Source: Brachybacterium timonense (GTDB taxonomy: Bacteria > Actinomycetota > Actinomycetes > Actinomycetales > Dermabacteraceae). From it: DNA of 64,000 bases. Numbering within the stretch: position 1 is the first letter of the stretch; every line of letters begins with the position of its first letter. Shown in pieces: positions 46,949-57,332 of the stretch. The stretch lies in the NCBI RefSeq assembly GCF_900258505.1, contig NZ_LT984895.1:895951-959950 (forward strand), read 5' to 3'. The position numbers and the translations under genes were made by a program. The notes beneath the pieces were generated by a model. That model made no database searches. It was not told the origin of the DNA and worked only from the letters and a program-made list of their open reading frames with translations.

Positions 46949-49521
46949 CGAGTCTCCTTCGAGGTCGAGGACGGGTCGGCGTCGGAATCGGCGCCGCCGT
47001 CGGATGGTACGGGGAACTCCCACGGGGAGTCAGGATCGGTCGGGACCGACGGGGTGATGATCGAGCCGTCGGCCCGTTCATCGCCAGCGCTACGGGGGTG
47101 ACGCAGCACGGCATCATCCAGCACAGGACCCTGATCTGCCAACGCCACCGTGGTGCCCTGCGCAGTGACAACGACCTTCTCGCCGCGCACCGAGACCTCG
47201 AGCTCCTCGCCCTCCTCCAGGGTGAAGGTGATCGCATCGCGCACCAGACGTACCCGGAAACGGCTGCCACGCACCGTGAGCGGGAAGGACAGCTCAGGCC
47301 AGTCTTCCGGCAGGCGCGGGTCGAAGGACACCTCACCGTGCTCGTGCCGCATACCGCCGAAGCCCGCCACCAGAGCCGTCCACACGCCACCCGCCGAGGC
47401 GATGTGCACGCCATCGGAAGAGTTGTGGTGAAGATCGCCCAGGTCGACGAACAGGCCCGCCTGGAAGTAGTCCATCGCGGCCTTCTGGTGGCCCACTTCG
47501 GCGGCCATGATCGACTGCACCACGGCCGAGAGCGAGGAGTCTCCGGTGGTCAGCGGGTCGTAGTACTCGAAATCGCGACGCTTCTCTTCGGCCGTGAATT
47601 CGCTGCCGCGCAGGAACTGTGCGAGCACCACATCCGCCTGTTTGAGCACCTGGAAGCGGTAGATCACCAGCGGGTGGTAGTGCAGCAGCAGGGGGAATGT
47701 CTCGTCGGGGGTGCGGGAGAGGTCCCACAGCTCGCGCTCGAGGAAGCGGTCCTCCTGCAGGTGGATCCCGAGCGACGGATCCTTTCCCACACGCATACCG
47801 TCGGCGCAGGACTCCCACTGGTCCAGCTCGCCCGGGTCGAGCTCAAGCTCCCCGACCAGCAGCTCGTAGGCGGCTGGGTCCGCCTGTTCGAGCTCACGCA
47901 CGGCCTGGGCGGCGCGGCGGAGATTGTTGCGCGCCATGACGTTGGTGTACAGGTTGTTGTTCACCACCGTCGTGTACTCGTCGGGGCCGGTCACTCCGTG
48001 GATCTCGAAGCTCGAGTCACCATCGGCCGTAACCCGCCAGAAGCCCAGATCCGCCCACATCCGGGCGGTCTCCACCAGCACCCGAACACCGTCGCGGTGA
48101 TGGAACTCGAGATCGCCAGCGATATCGGCATAGGTGCTGAAGGCGTACGAGATGTCCGCATCGATGTGGTACTGCGCCGTGCCTGCCGCGTAGTAGGCGG
48201 AGGCCTCGTCGCCGTTGATCGTGCGCCACGGGAACAGTGCGCCGCGCTGGTTCAGCTCGCGGGCCCGTTCACGTGCCTTCGGCAACAGATTCGAGCGGAA
48301 GCGCAACGCGTTGCGTGCCCAGTCCGGGGAGGTGAAGATCAGCAACGGGACAACGTAGATCTCCGAGTCCCAGAAGTAGTGCCCCTCATAGCCGGAACCG
48401 GTCACGCCCTTGGCGGGGATGCCCCAACCGTCGGCCCGTGCGGCCGCCTGGGCGATCTGGAACAGGCACCAGCGGATCGCCTGCTGCTGAGCAGGGCGGC
48501 CCGGCAGCTGCACGTCGGTGCGCTCCCAGAAGGCCTCCAGGAACTCTTTCTGGTCCGTGAGCTGGGCGTCGTAGCCCTCCTGGCGTACGCGGTCCAGGGT
48601 GCGGCGGCAGCGATCGAACAGTTCCCGGTGCGGCACAGATCGCGAGGAGTGGTAGGCCACCGCCTTGCGGATCAGCACCGATTGGCCTTCCTCCAGCGTG
48701 AAGCGGAACACGTGGCGGCCCAGGTCCTCCGTGGTGTCGATGAGGTTCTCGACCTCGACGCCGTCGCCGGCCTGCACCGCGTGCTCAGCACCGATACCGA
48801 GGGTCATGCCCGAATTCGCCACCTTGTACCCCAGCAGCATGCGGCGGTCACTGTGCCAATGCTGCTGCGGTTCGAGCACACGGTGGGTGAACTGTGTGGT
48901 CTGGCGCGGATCAGCCTTGTCGGTCACCGGGCCGGTGGCATGGTGGCCAAGATCCTCCGGGATGTCCTCACGGTTGATCACCTGGGAGGACACGGCAATG
49001 GGTGCGGTGCCATCGAGCATGGTGATCTCCATGCTCATCAGTGCCAGGTGACGCTGGGTGAAGGACACCATCCGCTCGGTCCGCACACGCAGCCGCTTCC
49101 CGGCGGGCGTGCGCCAGACGAGATCGCGACGCAGCACGCCGTCACGGAAGTCGAGCGAGCGCTCGTACTCGACCAGGTCTGCGATATCGGTCAGCAGCGG
49201 CTCATCGTCGACATACAGCTTCATGACGCTGGAGTCGGGGACGTTCACCATGGTCTGGCCAGTGCGGGCGAAGCCGAAAGCGGATTCGGCGTGGTTGATC
49301 CGCCACGTCTCGTGGAAGCCGTTGAGGAACGTGCCGTGGCGATCCACGGCGCGCCCCTCCTCGGGGGTGCCGCGCATGCCCAGGTAACCATTGGCGGTCG
49401 TGAACAGCGTCTCGAGCAGCCCCAGCGGAGCGCCGGGGCGCGCCTCCACCAGACGCCACTCGTCCACCGGCAGATGGATGCGGTCCACCGGATCGGCGGG
49501 GACCTCGCGCAGTCGGGTCAC
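46945..49521 (-). CDS. Glycoside hydrolase family 65 disaccharide phosphorylase
   Basis: 858 residues, the normal GH65 size. N-terminal beta-sandwich, (alpha/alpha)6 catalytic barrel, C-terminal jelly roll. The catalytic acid is in HGVTGPDEYTTVVNNN, and the phosphate-site region reads GYEGHYFWDSEIYV. The family phosphorolyses maltose, trehalose, kojibiose or nigerose to glucose and beta-glucose 1-phosphate. The adjacent beta-phosphoglucomutase-like HAD would turn the product into glucose 6-phosphate; the precise disaccharide is unknown. Its stop overlaps bioY. Confidence 0.9.
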   Translation of the reverse strand: MTRLREVPADPVDRIHLPVDEWRLVEARPGAPLGLLETLFTTANGYLGMRGTPEEGRAVDRHGTFLNGFHETWRINHAESAFGFARTGQTMVNVPDSSVMKLYVDDEPLLTDIADLVEYERSLDFRDGVLRRDLVWRTPAGKRLRVRTERMVSFTQRHLALMSMEITMLDGTAPIAVSSQVINREDIPEDLGHHATGPVTDKADPRQTTQFTHRVLEPQQHWHSDRRMLLGYKVANSGMTLGIGAEHAVQAGDGVEVENLIDTTEDLGRHVFRFTLEEGQSVLIRKAVAYHSSRSVPHRELFDRCRRTLDRVRQEGYDAQLTDQKEFLEAFWERTDVQLPGRPAQQQAIRWCLFQIAQAAARADGWGIPAKGVTGSGYEGHYFWDSEIYVVPLLIFTSPDWARNALRFRSNLLPKARERARELNQRGALFPWRTINGDEASAYYAAGTAQYHIDADISYAFSTYADIAGDLEFHHRDGVRVLVETARMWADLGFWRVTADGDSSFEIHGVTGPDEYTTVVNNNLYTNVMARNNLRRAAQAVRELEQADPAAYELLVGELELDPGELDQWESCADGMRVGKDPSLGIHLQEDRFLERELWDLSRTPDETFPLLLHYHPLVIYRFQVLKQADVVLAQFLRGSEFTAEEKRRDFEYYDPLTTGDSSLSAVVQSIMAAEVGHQKAAMDYFQAGLFVDLGDLHHNSSDGVHIASAGGVWTALVAGFGGMRHEHGEVSFDPRLPEDWPELSFPLTVRGSRFRVRLVRDAITFTLEEGEELEVSVRGEKVVVTAQGTTVALADQGPVLDDAVLRHPRSAGDERADGSIITPSVPTDPDSPWEFPVPSDGGADSDADPSSTSKETR

Positions 49522-50264
49522 AGCAGCTCCTCCAGATCCGTCACCACAATGCTCGCGCCGCGCTCACGCAGCGCCTCTTCGCCTGCGCCGCGATCCACGC
49601 CGACGACCTCGGCGAAGCCCCCCGCGGCACCGGCGGCCACACCGGAGACCGCGTCCTCGTACACGACGGCATCGGCGGGATCGACACCCAGCAGTCGCGC
49701 GGCGTGCAGGAACGTGTCGGGGGCGGGCTTGCCCGGAAGAGACTCCGCGGCAGCCACGTTCCCGTCGACCACGAACTCGAAGCGGTCACGCAGCCCAGCG
49801 CTGCGCAGCACCTCCTCGGCGTTGCGGGAGGAGCTCACCACCGCCAGGCGGGCGGTCGGCTCCAGGGAATCGAGGTAAGCGACCGTGCCCGGGTAGGGGG
49901 CGACGCCGTCGGCACGGATCAGGTCGAGCACCAGATCGTTCTTCCGGTTGCCCAGACCGCGTACGGTCTCGGCACCCTCAGCCTGATCGCTCGGGTCATC
50001 GTCGGCGCCCTCGGGCAGGTCGATGCCGCGGGACTGCAGGAAGGTGCGCACACCGTCATAGCGCGGCTTACCGTCGACGTGCGCGAAGTAGTCGGCGTCT
50101 GTGTAGGGCTCGCTGACGCCGCGCGAGGTGAGGAAGTCGGTGAACATCCGCTCCCAGGCCTTCATATGGACGATCGCGGTCGGGGTGATCACGCCATCAA
50201 GATCGAAGAGGTGGCCGGCGCGGCGGGACGGGGTCTCGTTTCCGTTGTCAGTCACGGCGTCCAT
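49518..50264 (-). CDS. HAD phosphatase, beta-phosphoglucomutase-like
   Basis: 248 residues from ATG 50264 (an ATG at 50282 and GTG 50255 are alternatives). HAD motif I FDLDGVITPT, cap domain, motif II VVSSSRNAEEVL, motif III Lys in LPGKPAPDTF, and motif IV VVYEDAVSGVAAG. Cap and motifs fit beta-phosphoglucomutase rather than a plain phosphatase, and the gene is coupled (ATGA) to GH65, the standard pair for beta-glucose 1-phosphate use. First gene of the long minus-strand run. Confidence 0.85.
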   Translation of the reverse strand: MDAVTDNGNETPSRRAGHLFDLDGVITPTAIVHMKAWERMFTDFLTSRGVSEPYTDADYFAHVDGKPRYDGVRTFLQSRGIDLPEGADDDPSDQAEGAETVRGLGNRKNDLVLDLIRADGVAPYPGTVAYLDSLEPTARLAVVSSSRNAEEVLRSAGLRDRFEFVVDGNVAAAESLPGKPAPDTFLHAARLLGVDPADAVVYEDAVSGVAAGAAGGFAEVVGVDRGAGEEALRERGASIVVTDLEELL

Positions 50265-50383
50265 GCTACGGCCCAGGTCCATGGCTGGTCGCCATGGCGC
50301 ACAGAGGCTGCCTGAGCTACCCTTCTCACGTCCGATCACGCGGGGCGCCGCCGGGTCGGAGCCGCACGTCCCGCGAGGAGACC

Positions 50384-51064
50384 ATGACCGACACCGAGTC
50401 GCTCACGGTGGTTGACGCTACCCGCCGGAGCCTCGAGATCGAGGATCTGGGCGAGCATGTCCGTATCGCCATCACGCTCAGCACCCATCTGGACGCCGCA
50501 CCCGCGAGAGTCTGGCCGATGCTCACCGAGAACCGGCAGCTCGCCAGCTGGTACGGGCAGGTTGAGGGCGACCTCAGCGAAGGTGGCCGTTTCCGCACCA
50601 CGCGCGGCGCCTCAGGCCGGGTGCTCGAGGTCGAGGCGCCCCACAAACTCTCCCTGACCTGGGAAGTCGGTGATGCGGTCGATCCGCTGCTGATCCGCTT
50701 GGATCCCGAGGATGACGGCACCACCTTGCTGCGGCTTCGACACACTGTGCTGATGCCGCGCGAACGCTTCGAGGAGTACGGGCCGGGATACGCCGCCATC
50801 GGCTGGGAGATCGCTCTGCTTGCACTCGCCGCCGCCACCGGCGCCTGGGCGCCCAGCTGCGGGCCTCAAGTGCCAGCTCCTACTCCCGGCTGGCTCGCCT
50901 CCGCCGACGGTGCCGCTCACCTGCACGCTTGGTCGATCCGTTGGGCTGCGCAAGCCGTGGCGGCAGGGGTCGATGAACAGCTCGCCCGACGGGGCGAAGA
51001 CAACACGATCGCCGCGCACGTAGATGCCCGCTTCAGCGGCGGCCGCGGACCCGCCGCCGCGTGA
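50384..51064 (+). CDS. SRPBCC (AHSA1-like) domain protein
   Basis: 226 residues from ATG 50384 (GCGAGGAG upstream). Residues about 20-150 form a START-like helix-grip domain with an N-terminal strand-rich part and RVWPMLTENRQLASWYG, a typical AHSA1/SRPBCC pattern. The C-terminal part is Ala/Trp-rich helical. Ligand unknown. Overlaps the MFS gene by GTGA, so they are cotranscribed. Confidence 0.82.
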   Translation: MTDTESLTVVDATRRSLEIEDLGEHVRIAITLSTHLDAAPARVWPMLTENRQLASWYGQVEGDLSEGGRFRTTRGASGRVLEVEAPHKLSLTWEVGDAVDPLLIRLDPEDDGTTLLRLRHTVLMPRERFEEYGPGYAAIGWEIALLALAAATGAWAPSCGPQVPAPTPGWLASADGAAHLHAWSIRWAAQAVAAGVDEQLARRGEDNTIAAHVDARFSGGRGPAAA

Positions 51065-52356
51065 GCGAGGTGCATGCACCGCGCAGCACAGCGCAGGTGA
51101 TGCGTTCCCTCGTACCGTCGGTGTACCTGCCGAGCCTGCTGGCGTTCTCCGGGGACGCAGCGCTGCTGCCGGTCATCCCGCTGCTGGCCCTCGACCTCGG
51201 CTTCAGTGTGCCTGCCGCGGCGGCACTCACGACGGTCTTCGGTGCGTTCTCGTTCCTCGGGCCGATCCCCGCGAGCCGCGTCATCGACCGCTTCGGCGCG
51301 CGGCGCTCCCTGGTGCTGACCGGCACCGTGCTGGTCGTGGCCGGGGTCGCGGCGATGCTGGTCATCAACGATGGGCTGCGCGACGGTGTCGAGCACCTGC
51401 ACCGGCTCGCTCTCATCGGCGCCCTGGTCGTGATGGGCGCGAACACTCAGGTGTGGAAGCTTGGTCGGCAGGCGTACCTCGGCTCTGCGCTGCCGCCGTC
51501 GATGCGTGCCCGCGGCATGACCCTGTTCGGTGGCACCGTCCGGATCGGCCAGATCATCGGTCCGTTGCTGGGTGCGGGTGTGATCGGCCTGGGCCATGAC
51601 ACCTGGGTGTTCGGCCTGCAGGCCGTGATGACCGCGGCTGCGACCGCACTGGTCGCCGTGTTCCTCCCAGCCGGTGAGCGGCGCGGGCCTGCGGCAGCAG
51701 GGCAGCGTCGGCGCTCACCGCGAACGCCGGCCCGTCGGCGCCTGACGCGGGGCGTGCTCGCCCGCATGCTGAGCGTGGGCCTTGGCATCGCCCCGGTGAT
51801 GGCCGCACGCGTGAACCGGCCCGTCATCGTCCCGCTGATGGCGGGAGCGATGGGAGTGAATGCCTTCTGGGTGTCGGTGATCTTCGGTGTGAGCGCAGTC
51901 GTGGAGATCGCCCTCGTCGTCCCCGCCGGAACGCTCATGGACAAACGCGGCCGCGCGGCGGTGGCGGTGCCGTGCTCGCTGGTCCTCGGGCTCGGATACG
52001 TTCTGCTCGCGGTGATGCCCGTGCTGGTCGGCCATGAGGGTCGTGCCGCGGTGATCACCGCGTTGCTCGTGCCCTGCCTGGTGATCGCGCTGGGCAACGG
52101 GCTGGGCTCCGGGATCGTGATGACACTGGGTATCGACGTCTCCCCGGTGCATGAGCGGACCCGCTACCTCGCCTGGTGGAACACGCTGCTGGGTGGCGGA
52201 AACTTCGTGGCACCGCTGATGGTCACTGCGATCACGGCGGTGGCGCCGATAGCCGTGGCTGGTGCCGTCACCGGCGCGATGTGCCTGGGCGGCGGGACCT
52301 GGCTGGCGCGCGTGCTGCCGCGCGTGCGTCCTTCCGGCGGTGGCCGACGGGCCTGA
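51061..52356 (+). CDS. MFS transporter
   Basis: 431 residues from GTG 51061. Twelve predicted membrane segments with the loop 2-3 MFS motif RVIDRFGARRS and the related repeat MDKRGRAAV. Basic central loop (GQRRRSPRTPARRRLTRG). Substrate not evident; drug or metabolite efflux is possible. It ends one base before the convergent aminotransferase stop. Confidence 0.88.
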   Translation: MSEVHAPRSTAQVMRSLVPSVYLPSLLAFSGDAALLPVIPLLALDLGFSVPAAAALTTVFGAFSFLGPIPASRVIDRFGARRSLVLTGTVLVVAGVAAMLVINDGLRDGVEHLHRLALIGALVVMGANTQVWKLGRQAYLGSALPPSMRARGMTLFGGTVRIGQIIGPLLGAGVIGLGHDTWVFGLQAVMTAAATALVAVFLPAGERRGPAAAGQRRRSPRTPARRRLTRGVLARMLSVGLGIAPVMAARVNRPVIVPLMAGAMGVNAFWVSVIFGVSAVVEIALVVPAGTLMDKRGRAAVAVPCSLVLGLGYVLLAVMPVLVGHEGRAAVITALLVPCLVIALGNGLGSGIVMTLGIDVSPVHERTRYLAWWNTLLGGGNFVAPLMVTAITAVAPIAVAGAVTGAMCLGGGTWLARVLPRVRPSGGGRRA

Positions 52357-53562
52357 TCAGCCCGCCAGGTGCCGATCGAGCACGGGGGCGAGTCGTCCGA
52401 CGGCATCCTCGATCACAGCGGGGGAGTGGGTGACGAAACTGAGGCGCATCGACGACAGGTCCGGGTCCTCCGCGTAGAAGGACCAGCCGGGAAGGTATGC
52501 GACACCGGCCTCGACCGCGTCAGAGAGCATCGCCTGGGCATCCAGCCCATTGCCTGGGGCTGCCCACAGGAACATACCGCCCGCTGGGCACGTCAGATCG
52601 GCGTCCTCGGGCAGCAGTGGCCGCAGCGCCGAATGCAGGGCGTCGCGCCGCTCCTGGTAGACCGATCCGACGCGTTCGACATGCGCCTCGAGATCCGCGG
52701 TGGCGAGGTAGCGGGCGACTGCCAGCTGGTCGACCACGGAGGACTGCATGGAGATCGCTGCTTTGGCGACGGCGAGCGTGCTCCGGATCGATCCTTCGGC
52801 GCGGATCCACCCGATCCGCACCCCGGGGCTCATCAGTTTGCTCATGGAGTTCAGCAGCAGGGTGCGTGTCCCCATCCCGGGCAGTGCCGCGATCGGTGTG
52901 AAACGTTCCCCGGAGAAGGACAGCTCGCCGTAGGGGTCATCTTCCACGAGCAGCGTTCCGGTTGACTGCAGAACGGCGGCGACGGCGCGGCGACGCTCAG
53001 CCGGCATGGTCCGACCCGTCGGGTTCTGGAATGTCGGGATGAGGTACACGAAGCGGGGTGAATGCTCGGCGATCGCCTCGGCAAGGGCGTCGGGAACCAT
53101 GCCGTCCTCATCGGTCTGGACCCCGACGATACGAGCGCCGTGAACGGTGAACGCCTGCACGGCCGCCAGGTAGGTGGGGGATTCGACGAGCACCGTGTCA
53201 CCGGGCGACAGCAGCGCTTGGGCGATGACGAACAAGCCTTCCTGGGAACCGGAGGTCACCTGGATGTGGGAGGTGTCCGTCGGCAGATCTCGGCACAGCC
53301 GCCGCGCGGCCTGCTCCCGCAGTTCCGTCTCGCCCTCACTCACCCCGTATTGCAGGGCTCTCGTCCCCTGATTCTTCAGCACCCACTCGAAGCACTCGCG
53401 CACCGTCTCGAGGTCGAACAGCTCCGGATCCGGGATCCCTCCGGCGAAGGAGACCACGCCGGGCCGTGCGGCCAGGGCGAAGATGTCCTTGAGCGGGGAG
53501 GAGGCCATCCCTGCATAGCGGGGGGCGGCAGAGATCGAGAAGGGGTGGTCGGACGTATTCAC
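52357..53562 (-). CDS. PLP-dependent aminotransferase, class I/II (2-aminoadipate or multiple-substrate type)
   Basis: 401 residues from GTG 53562, the start favoured because the ORF upstream of it is a low-complexity extension (including short repeats of CATGACGAGTC). Fold type I: VSFAGGIPDPELFD, SGSQEGLFVIAQALL, FQNPTGRTMP, VEDDPYGELSF, and the PLP Lys in NSMSKLMSPGVRIGWI. The set resembles LysN/aromatic-2-aminoadipate transaminases. Substrate not fixed. Confidence 0.88.
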   Translation of the reverse strand: MNTSDHPFSISAAPRYAGMASSPLKDIFALAARPGVVSFAGGIPDPELFDLETVRECFEWVLKNQGTRALQYGVSEGETELREQAARRLCRDLPTDTSHIQVTSGSQEGLFVIAQALLSPGDTVLVESPTYLAAVQAFTVHGARIVGVQTDEDGMVPDALAEAIAEHSPRFVYLIPTFQNPTGRTMPAERRRAVAAVLQSTGTLLVEDDPYGELSFSGERFTPIAALPGMGTRTLLLNSMSKLMSPGVRIGWIRAEGSIRSTLAVAKAAISMQSSVVDQLAVARYLATADLEAHVERVGSVYQERRDALHSALRPLLPEDADLTCPAGGMFLWAAPGNGLDAQAMLSDAVEAGVAYLPGWSFYAEDPDLSSMRLSFVTHSPAVIEDAVGRLAPVLDRHLAG

Positions 53563-53671
53563 CAGGCCATGGTGCCACGACGAGTCCCATGACGAGTCCC
53601 ATGGGGCCGCTGCTAAGGGTCGAATCTGTCGGTTGTGCGTCGCTCCGGGACCCGGTGCGGGCGCCGGAGGC

Positions 53672-54181
53672 TTAGCCCGGGAGGTCAACCCCCTCGAGGC
53701 GCAGCAGCGCCCGTTTCGTCTCCAGGCCACCGGCATACCCGATCAGCGACCCGTCGGCGCCGAGCACCCGGTGACAGGGCACCACGATCGACAGCGGGTT
53801 GCGGCCCACGGCGGCGCCGACGGCCTGCGCGGCACGGGGCCGCTGCAGGGCTCGGGCGATCGCGCCATAGGTCGTCGTGACGCCGCGCGGCACCAGCTGC
53901 AGCTGGCGCCAGACGGCCTGCTGGAAGGCGGTTCCGCCTGGGCGCAGTGGCAGGGAGAAGCCCTCGCGCTCGCCGTGCAGGTAGGCCATCAGCTGCTCGG
54001 CCGCCCGATCCAGCAGGGGATGCGTGGTGGCCGCGGGACCGAGCCGGTCCTCACCGGGCGCGTGCGCCTGTCCGGTGCGCCAGACGCCGCGCAGGGCTGT
54101 GTCGTCGGCGGCGAGCAGATACTCGCCGAGCGGCGTGCAGACGCGACGGTGCACGACGGTGCTCTCAGCGGCAGCGGACAT
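53672..54181 (-). CDS. ogt: Methylated-DNA--protein-cysteine S-methyltransferase
   Basis: 169 residues from ATG 54181 (GGGAGG upstream). Active-site [10 protein letters not shown] and the helix-turn-helix with [26 protein letters not shown] and GRNPLS, and a closing [10 protein letters not shown]. Repairs O6-alkylguanine by suicidal transfer to its Cys. Standard length. Divergent from the ABC transporter genes. Confidence 0.95.
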   Translation of the reverse strand: MSAAAESTVVHRRVCTPLGEYLLAADDTALRGVWRTGQAHAPGEDRLGPAATTHPLLDRAAEQLMAYLHGEREGFSLPLRPGGTAFQQAVWRQLQLVPRGVTTTYGAIARALQRPRAAQAVGAAVGRNPLSIVVPCHRVLGADGSLIGYAGGLETKRALLRLEGVDLPG

Positions 54182-54333
54182 GGTGCCTCCCCTGGTCGGA
54201 TCCGCCATTCATATCGCGGGCCCCATGATCCTTGCCGACGGGGTCGCAGGAAAGCGCACGCAGCGGAGCACAGCGCACGCATTGTCGACCTTCGTCGGAG
54301 CCCCCGGGGTCGGCGGCATGGTCGAATCTGATC

Positions 54334-55001
<668 letters not shown>

Positions 55002-55005
<4 letters not shown>

Positions 55006-56531
55006 GCGGCGACGACCGTCACACCCCTGCGGATTTCTCCGCGGTCGACGAGGTCTGGGCACAGCGCGATGGCGCCCGCAGCCGGCTCGATGTGGCCTAT
55101 CTCGTCTACGTCGTGCTCCTCAGCGCCGGCGTGCTTGGCGCGCCGGCCACGCGTCTCGCGGCCCAGGCCCTGGCACGCCCGGACGTCCTCGAGCTGCTGC
55201 GCCACGAGAGCACGCCGCCGCTCAGCGTGCTCGCCGCCGGTCTCGCCGCCGCCGGCGCCGTTGTTCTCGGCGCGACACGCGGACCAGCCGTCTTGTCACC
55301 GTTCTTCACCGCCACCCTCGCCTCGGGGCCGCGTCCCCGTCGCACCGCTCTTCTGCGCCCCTTCCTCCGGGCGCTCCTGCTGCCGACCGGCCTGCTCCTC
55401 GCTCTGGCGGCGCTGCTGGGCACGACGCTGTGGACCGCCGGGGACGCGACAGGAGGCGACGTCGTCGTGTCGCTCGTGGCGGCGCTCGGCACCGCCCTGC
55501 TCGTGCAGGCCGCGTGGCTGCTCGGGCAGCTCCTGCACAGTTCAGCGCGCGGGGCGACGGTGGTTTTCATCCTCGCGTTCACTGCCGCGACACTTCGGTT
55601 GCCGTTCCGATGCAGTCCCACCGCACTGTGGCCCGGGGCGGCCGGATCGGGCACGGCCTGGGCGATCGGACTGCTCGTGGCTGGCCTCGCCGGTCTGTGT
55701 GCCTGCGTGCCGCTGCTGGATCGACTGTCCGGGCGCGTGCTCGTTGAACAGGCCGCCCGCTGGGACGCCGCCGCGACGATGGCGACCAGTGGGGATCTCA
55801 CCGGCGCCGGTGCAGCATTTCGTGCGCTGCCGACGACCGGACGCCGCCTGCCGGTTATCGGGGCGGGGCCGCTGCCCGTCGTGTACGCACGCCGTGATGT
55901 GCTCGCCTGGCTGCGCACCCCGGAGCGATCGTTCGTCGGACTGCTCGGCGCCGTCGCCGGGGGAGCGCTGCTCATGCTCCCGTCGGTGATGACGGGGCCG
56001 ACGGGGTGGGCTGCGGCGGCAGGCGGGGCGTTGGTGCTGTGGACCGCCAGCGGTGGCTTCACCGACGGCATCCGTCACGCCGTGGCGACCCTCGGCTCGC
56101 CGGTGCTGTTCGGTCAGGGGGTGCGCGCCCAGCTTCTCGGGCATGCGATCGCGCCCTGTTTCGTGCTCGTGCTTGCCGCGAGCGGGGGTGCGGTGCCCGT
56201 GCTGGCGCAGGCCGCGGGCCAGTCCCTCGCGCCGTTCGGCGTGCTCCCGCTGCTGGTCGCCTCGCTCGTCGTCGGGCGTGCTTGGGCGGCGGCGAAGGGG
56301 CCGATGCCCTTGAGGCTCGCTGTACCGATGCCGACCCCGCAGGGTGATGCCTCAGTGATCCCGCAGCTCATGTGGCACAGCGACAGCCTGTGGATGGCGC
56401 TGCTGCTCGTCCTCCCGCCGCTCGCCGTCCTTCCTGTCGGAGGTCTCGCTCTTGCCGCGGTGACCGCACTCGCCCTGGGCTCTCTCGCACTCGTGCTGAC
56501 GGAACAGAGGCTGCGCCAGCTGCGCGGGTGA
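55002..56531 (+). CDS. ABC permease-like membrane protein (DUF6297 type)
   Basis: 509 residues from GTG 55002 (GTGA overlap with the ATPase). Some twelve membrane segments, Ala/Leu-rich. Family assignment is from pairing with an ABC ATPase and general layout (DUF6297 proteins are actinobacterial ABC-linked permeases); I cannot identify a substrate. The following 301-base gap (56532-56832) holds only a short frame ending DDEQWTAPTGTEAPYEQPEQ at 56836, possibly a gene remnant. Confidence 0.7.
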
Positions 56532-56832
56532 GGTCAGTGCCGAGCACCGGATCGCCTTCACGCGGGCCGGCCAACTCGGACTGGATCGTCGGTAACGGCG
56601 TGTCGGTGGGTTCTGCAGCCGCCCCACAAACTTCAACTATTGGTCACAAGCGGTGTGGCACCGGCTGTAGTCGGCATTCAACGGGCTGCGAGGCTGCACG
56701 CCCCATGTGCACAAGGAGACCCCGTGCGATCCCGGCGCCCACTCGGATCGATGATGAGCAGTGGACCGCACCGACAGGGACAGAGGCGCCCTACGAACAG
56801 CCCGAACAGTGGCCGACGAGGGGCCGGGCGGT

Positions 56833-57241
56833 CTAGTTCAGTTCCTCATGCAGACCCAGTGCTTTGGATAGCAGCTCGACTGCCTGGGGCATCTGGTAGC
56901 GCTCGTCCAGGATGGTCAGAAGTTCGGTCGTGGTGATCTTCGGTCCGTGTCGGCCGCTGCGGTCACAGATCTCGGTGATTGCTCTGCATGACTGGGCGAG
57001 ATGTGCGCGGACGGTGTTGTAGGCGAAGTCTCGAGCTGGGATGGCCCGAATCGGTGCCGGGAGCTTCCCCGCTGGGAAGTGCTTGAGGTTCTGCGTGACG
57101 ATCACTACTGCGCCGGACACTACTGCTGCTGCAACGACGTGTTCGTCCTCGGCATCGGGAAGCCCGAAAGTCCCTTCGAGTGGCTCCCAGCCCGTGACCA
57201 GTGCGTCATCGAAAGCGGTCGACATCTGGGTGATGAGGTGC
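56833..57241 (-). pseudogene. PIN toxin C-terminal half, cut by IS1249-like element
   Basis: Reading leftwards: (HLITQ)MSTAFDDALVTGWEPLEG, then LPDAEDEHVVAAAVV, VIVTQNLKHFP and a helical C-terminus to the stop at 56833. These are the second half of a PIN nuclease fold with its acidic residues (D-A-E-D-E-H) and the Asn-Leu-Lys motif. The N-terminal half lies beyond the IS, at 58550-58747. Joining the flanks at the 8-bp duplication gives AAEHLITQMSTAF in frame. ATG 57225 could still start a fragment lacking the first catalytic Asp. Confidence 0.8.
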
Positions 57242-57311
57242 AGGTTATAGGCCAGATTGTGTGTATGGATCCGGCTAGTTCTCGGCCTTGACCTGGGGGT
57301 TTAGGGGTGTT

Positions 57312-57332
57312 GACATGCTTTGGAAGCATGTC
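57312..57332 (+). promoter_or_regulatory. Hairpin over the IS transposase start
   Basis: Perfect inverted repeat: GACATGCTT (57312-57320), TGG, AAGCATGTC (57324-57332). It covers or directly precedes the likely start of the transposase (TTG 57320 or GTG 57335). Stem-loops here can block translation of transcripts reading in from outside. Confidence 0.45.

Noticed and set aside
47098..49878. 926-residue plus-strand frame over GH65
   Set aside because: Shadow of GH65; His/Gln/Val/Gly-rich composition and no recognisable domain.
53575..53605. Short direct repeats of CATGACGAGTC
   Set aside because: Only about two copies of an 11-12 base unit; too little to call a functional repeat.
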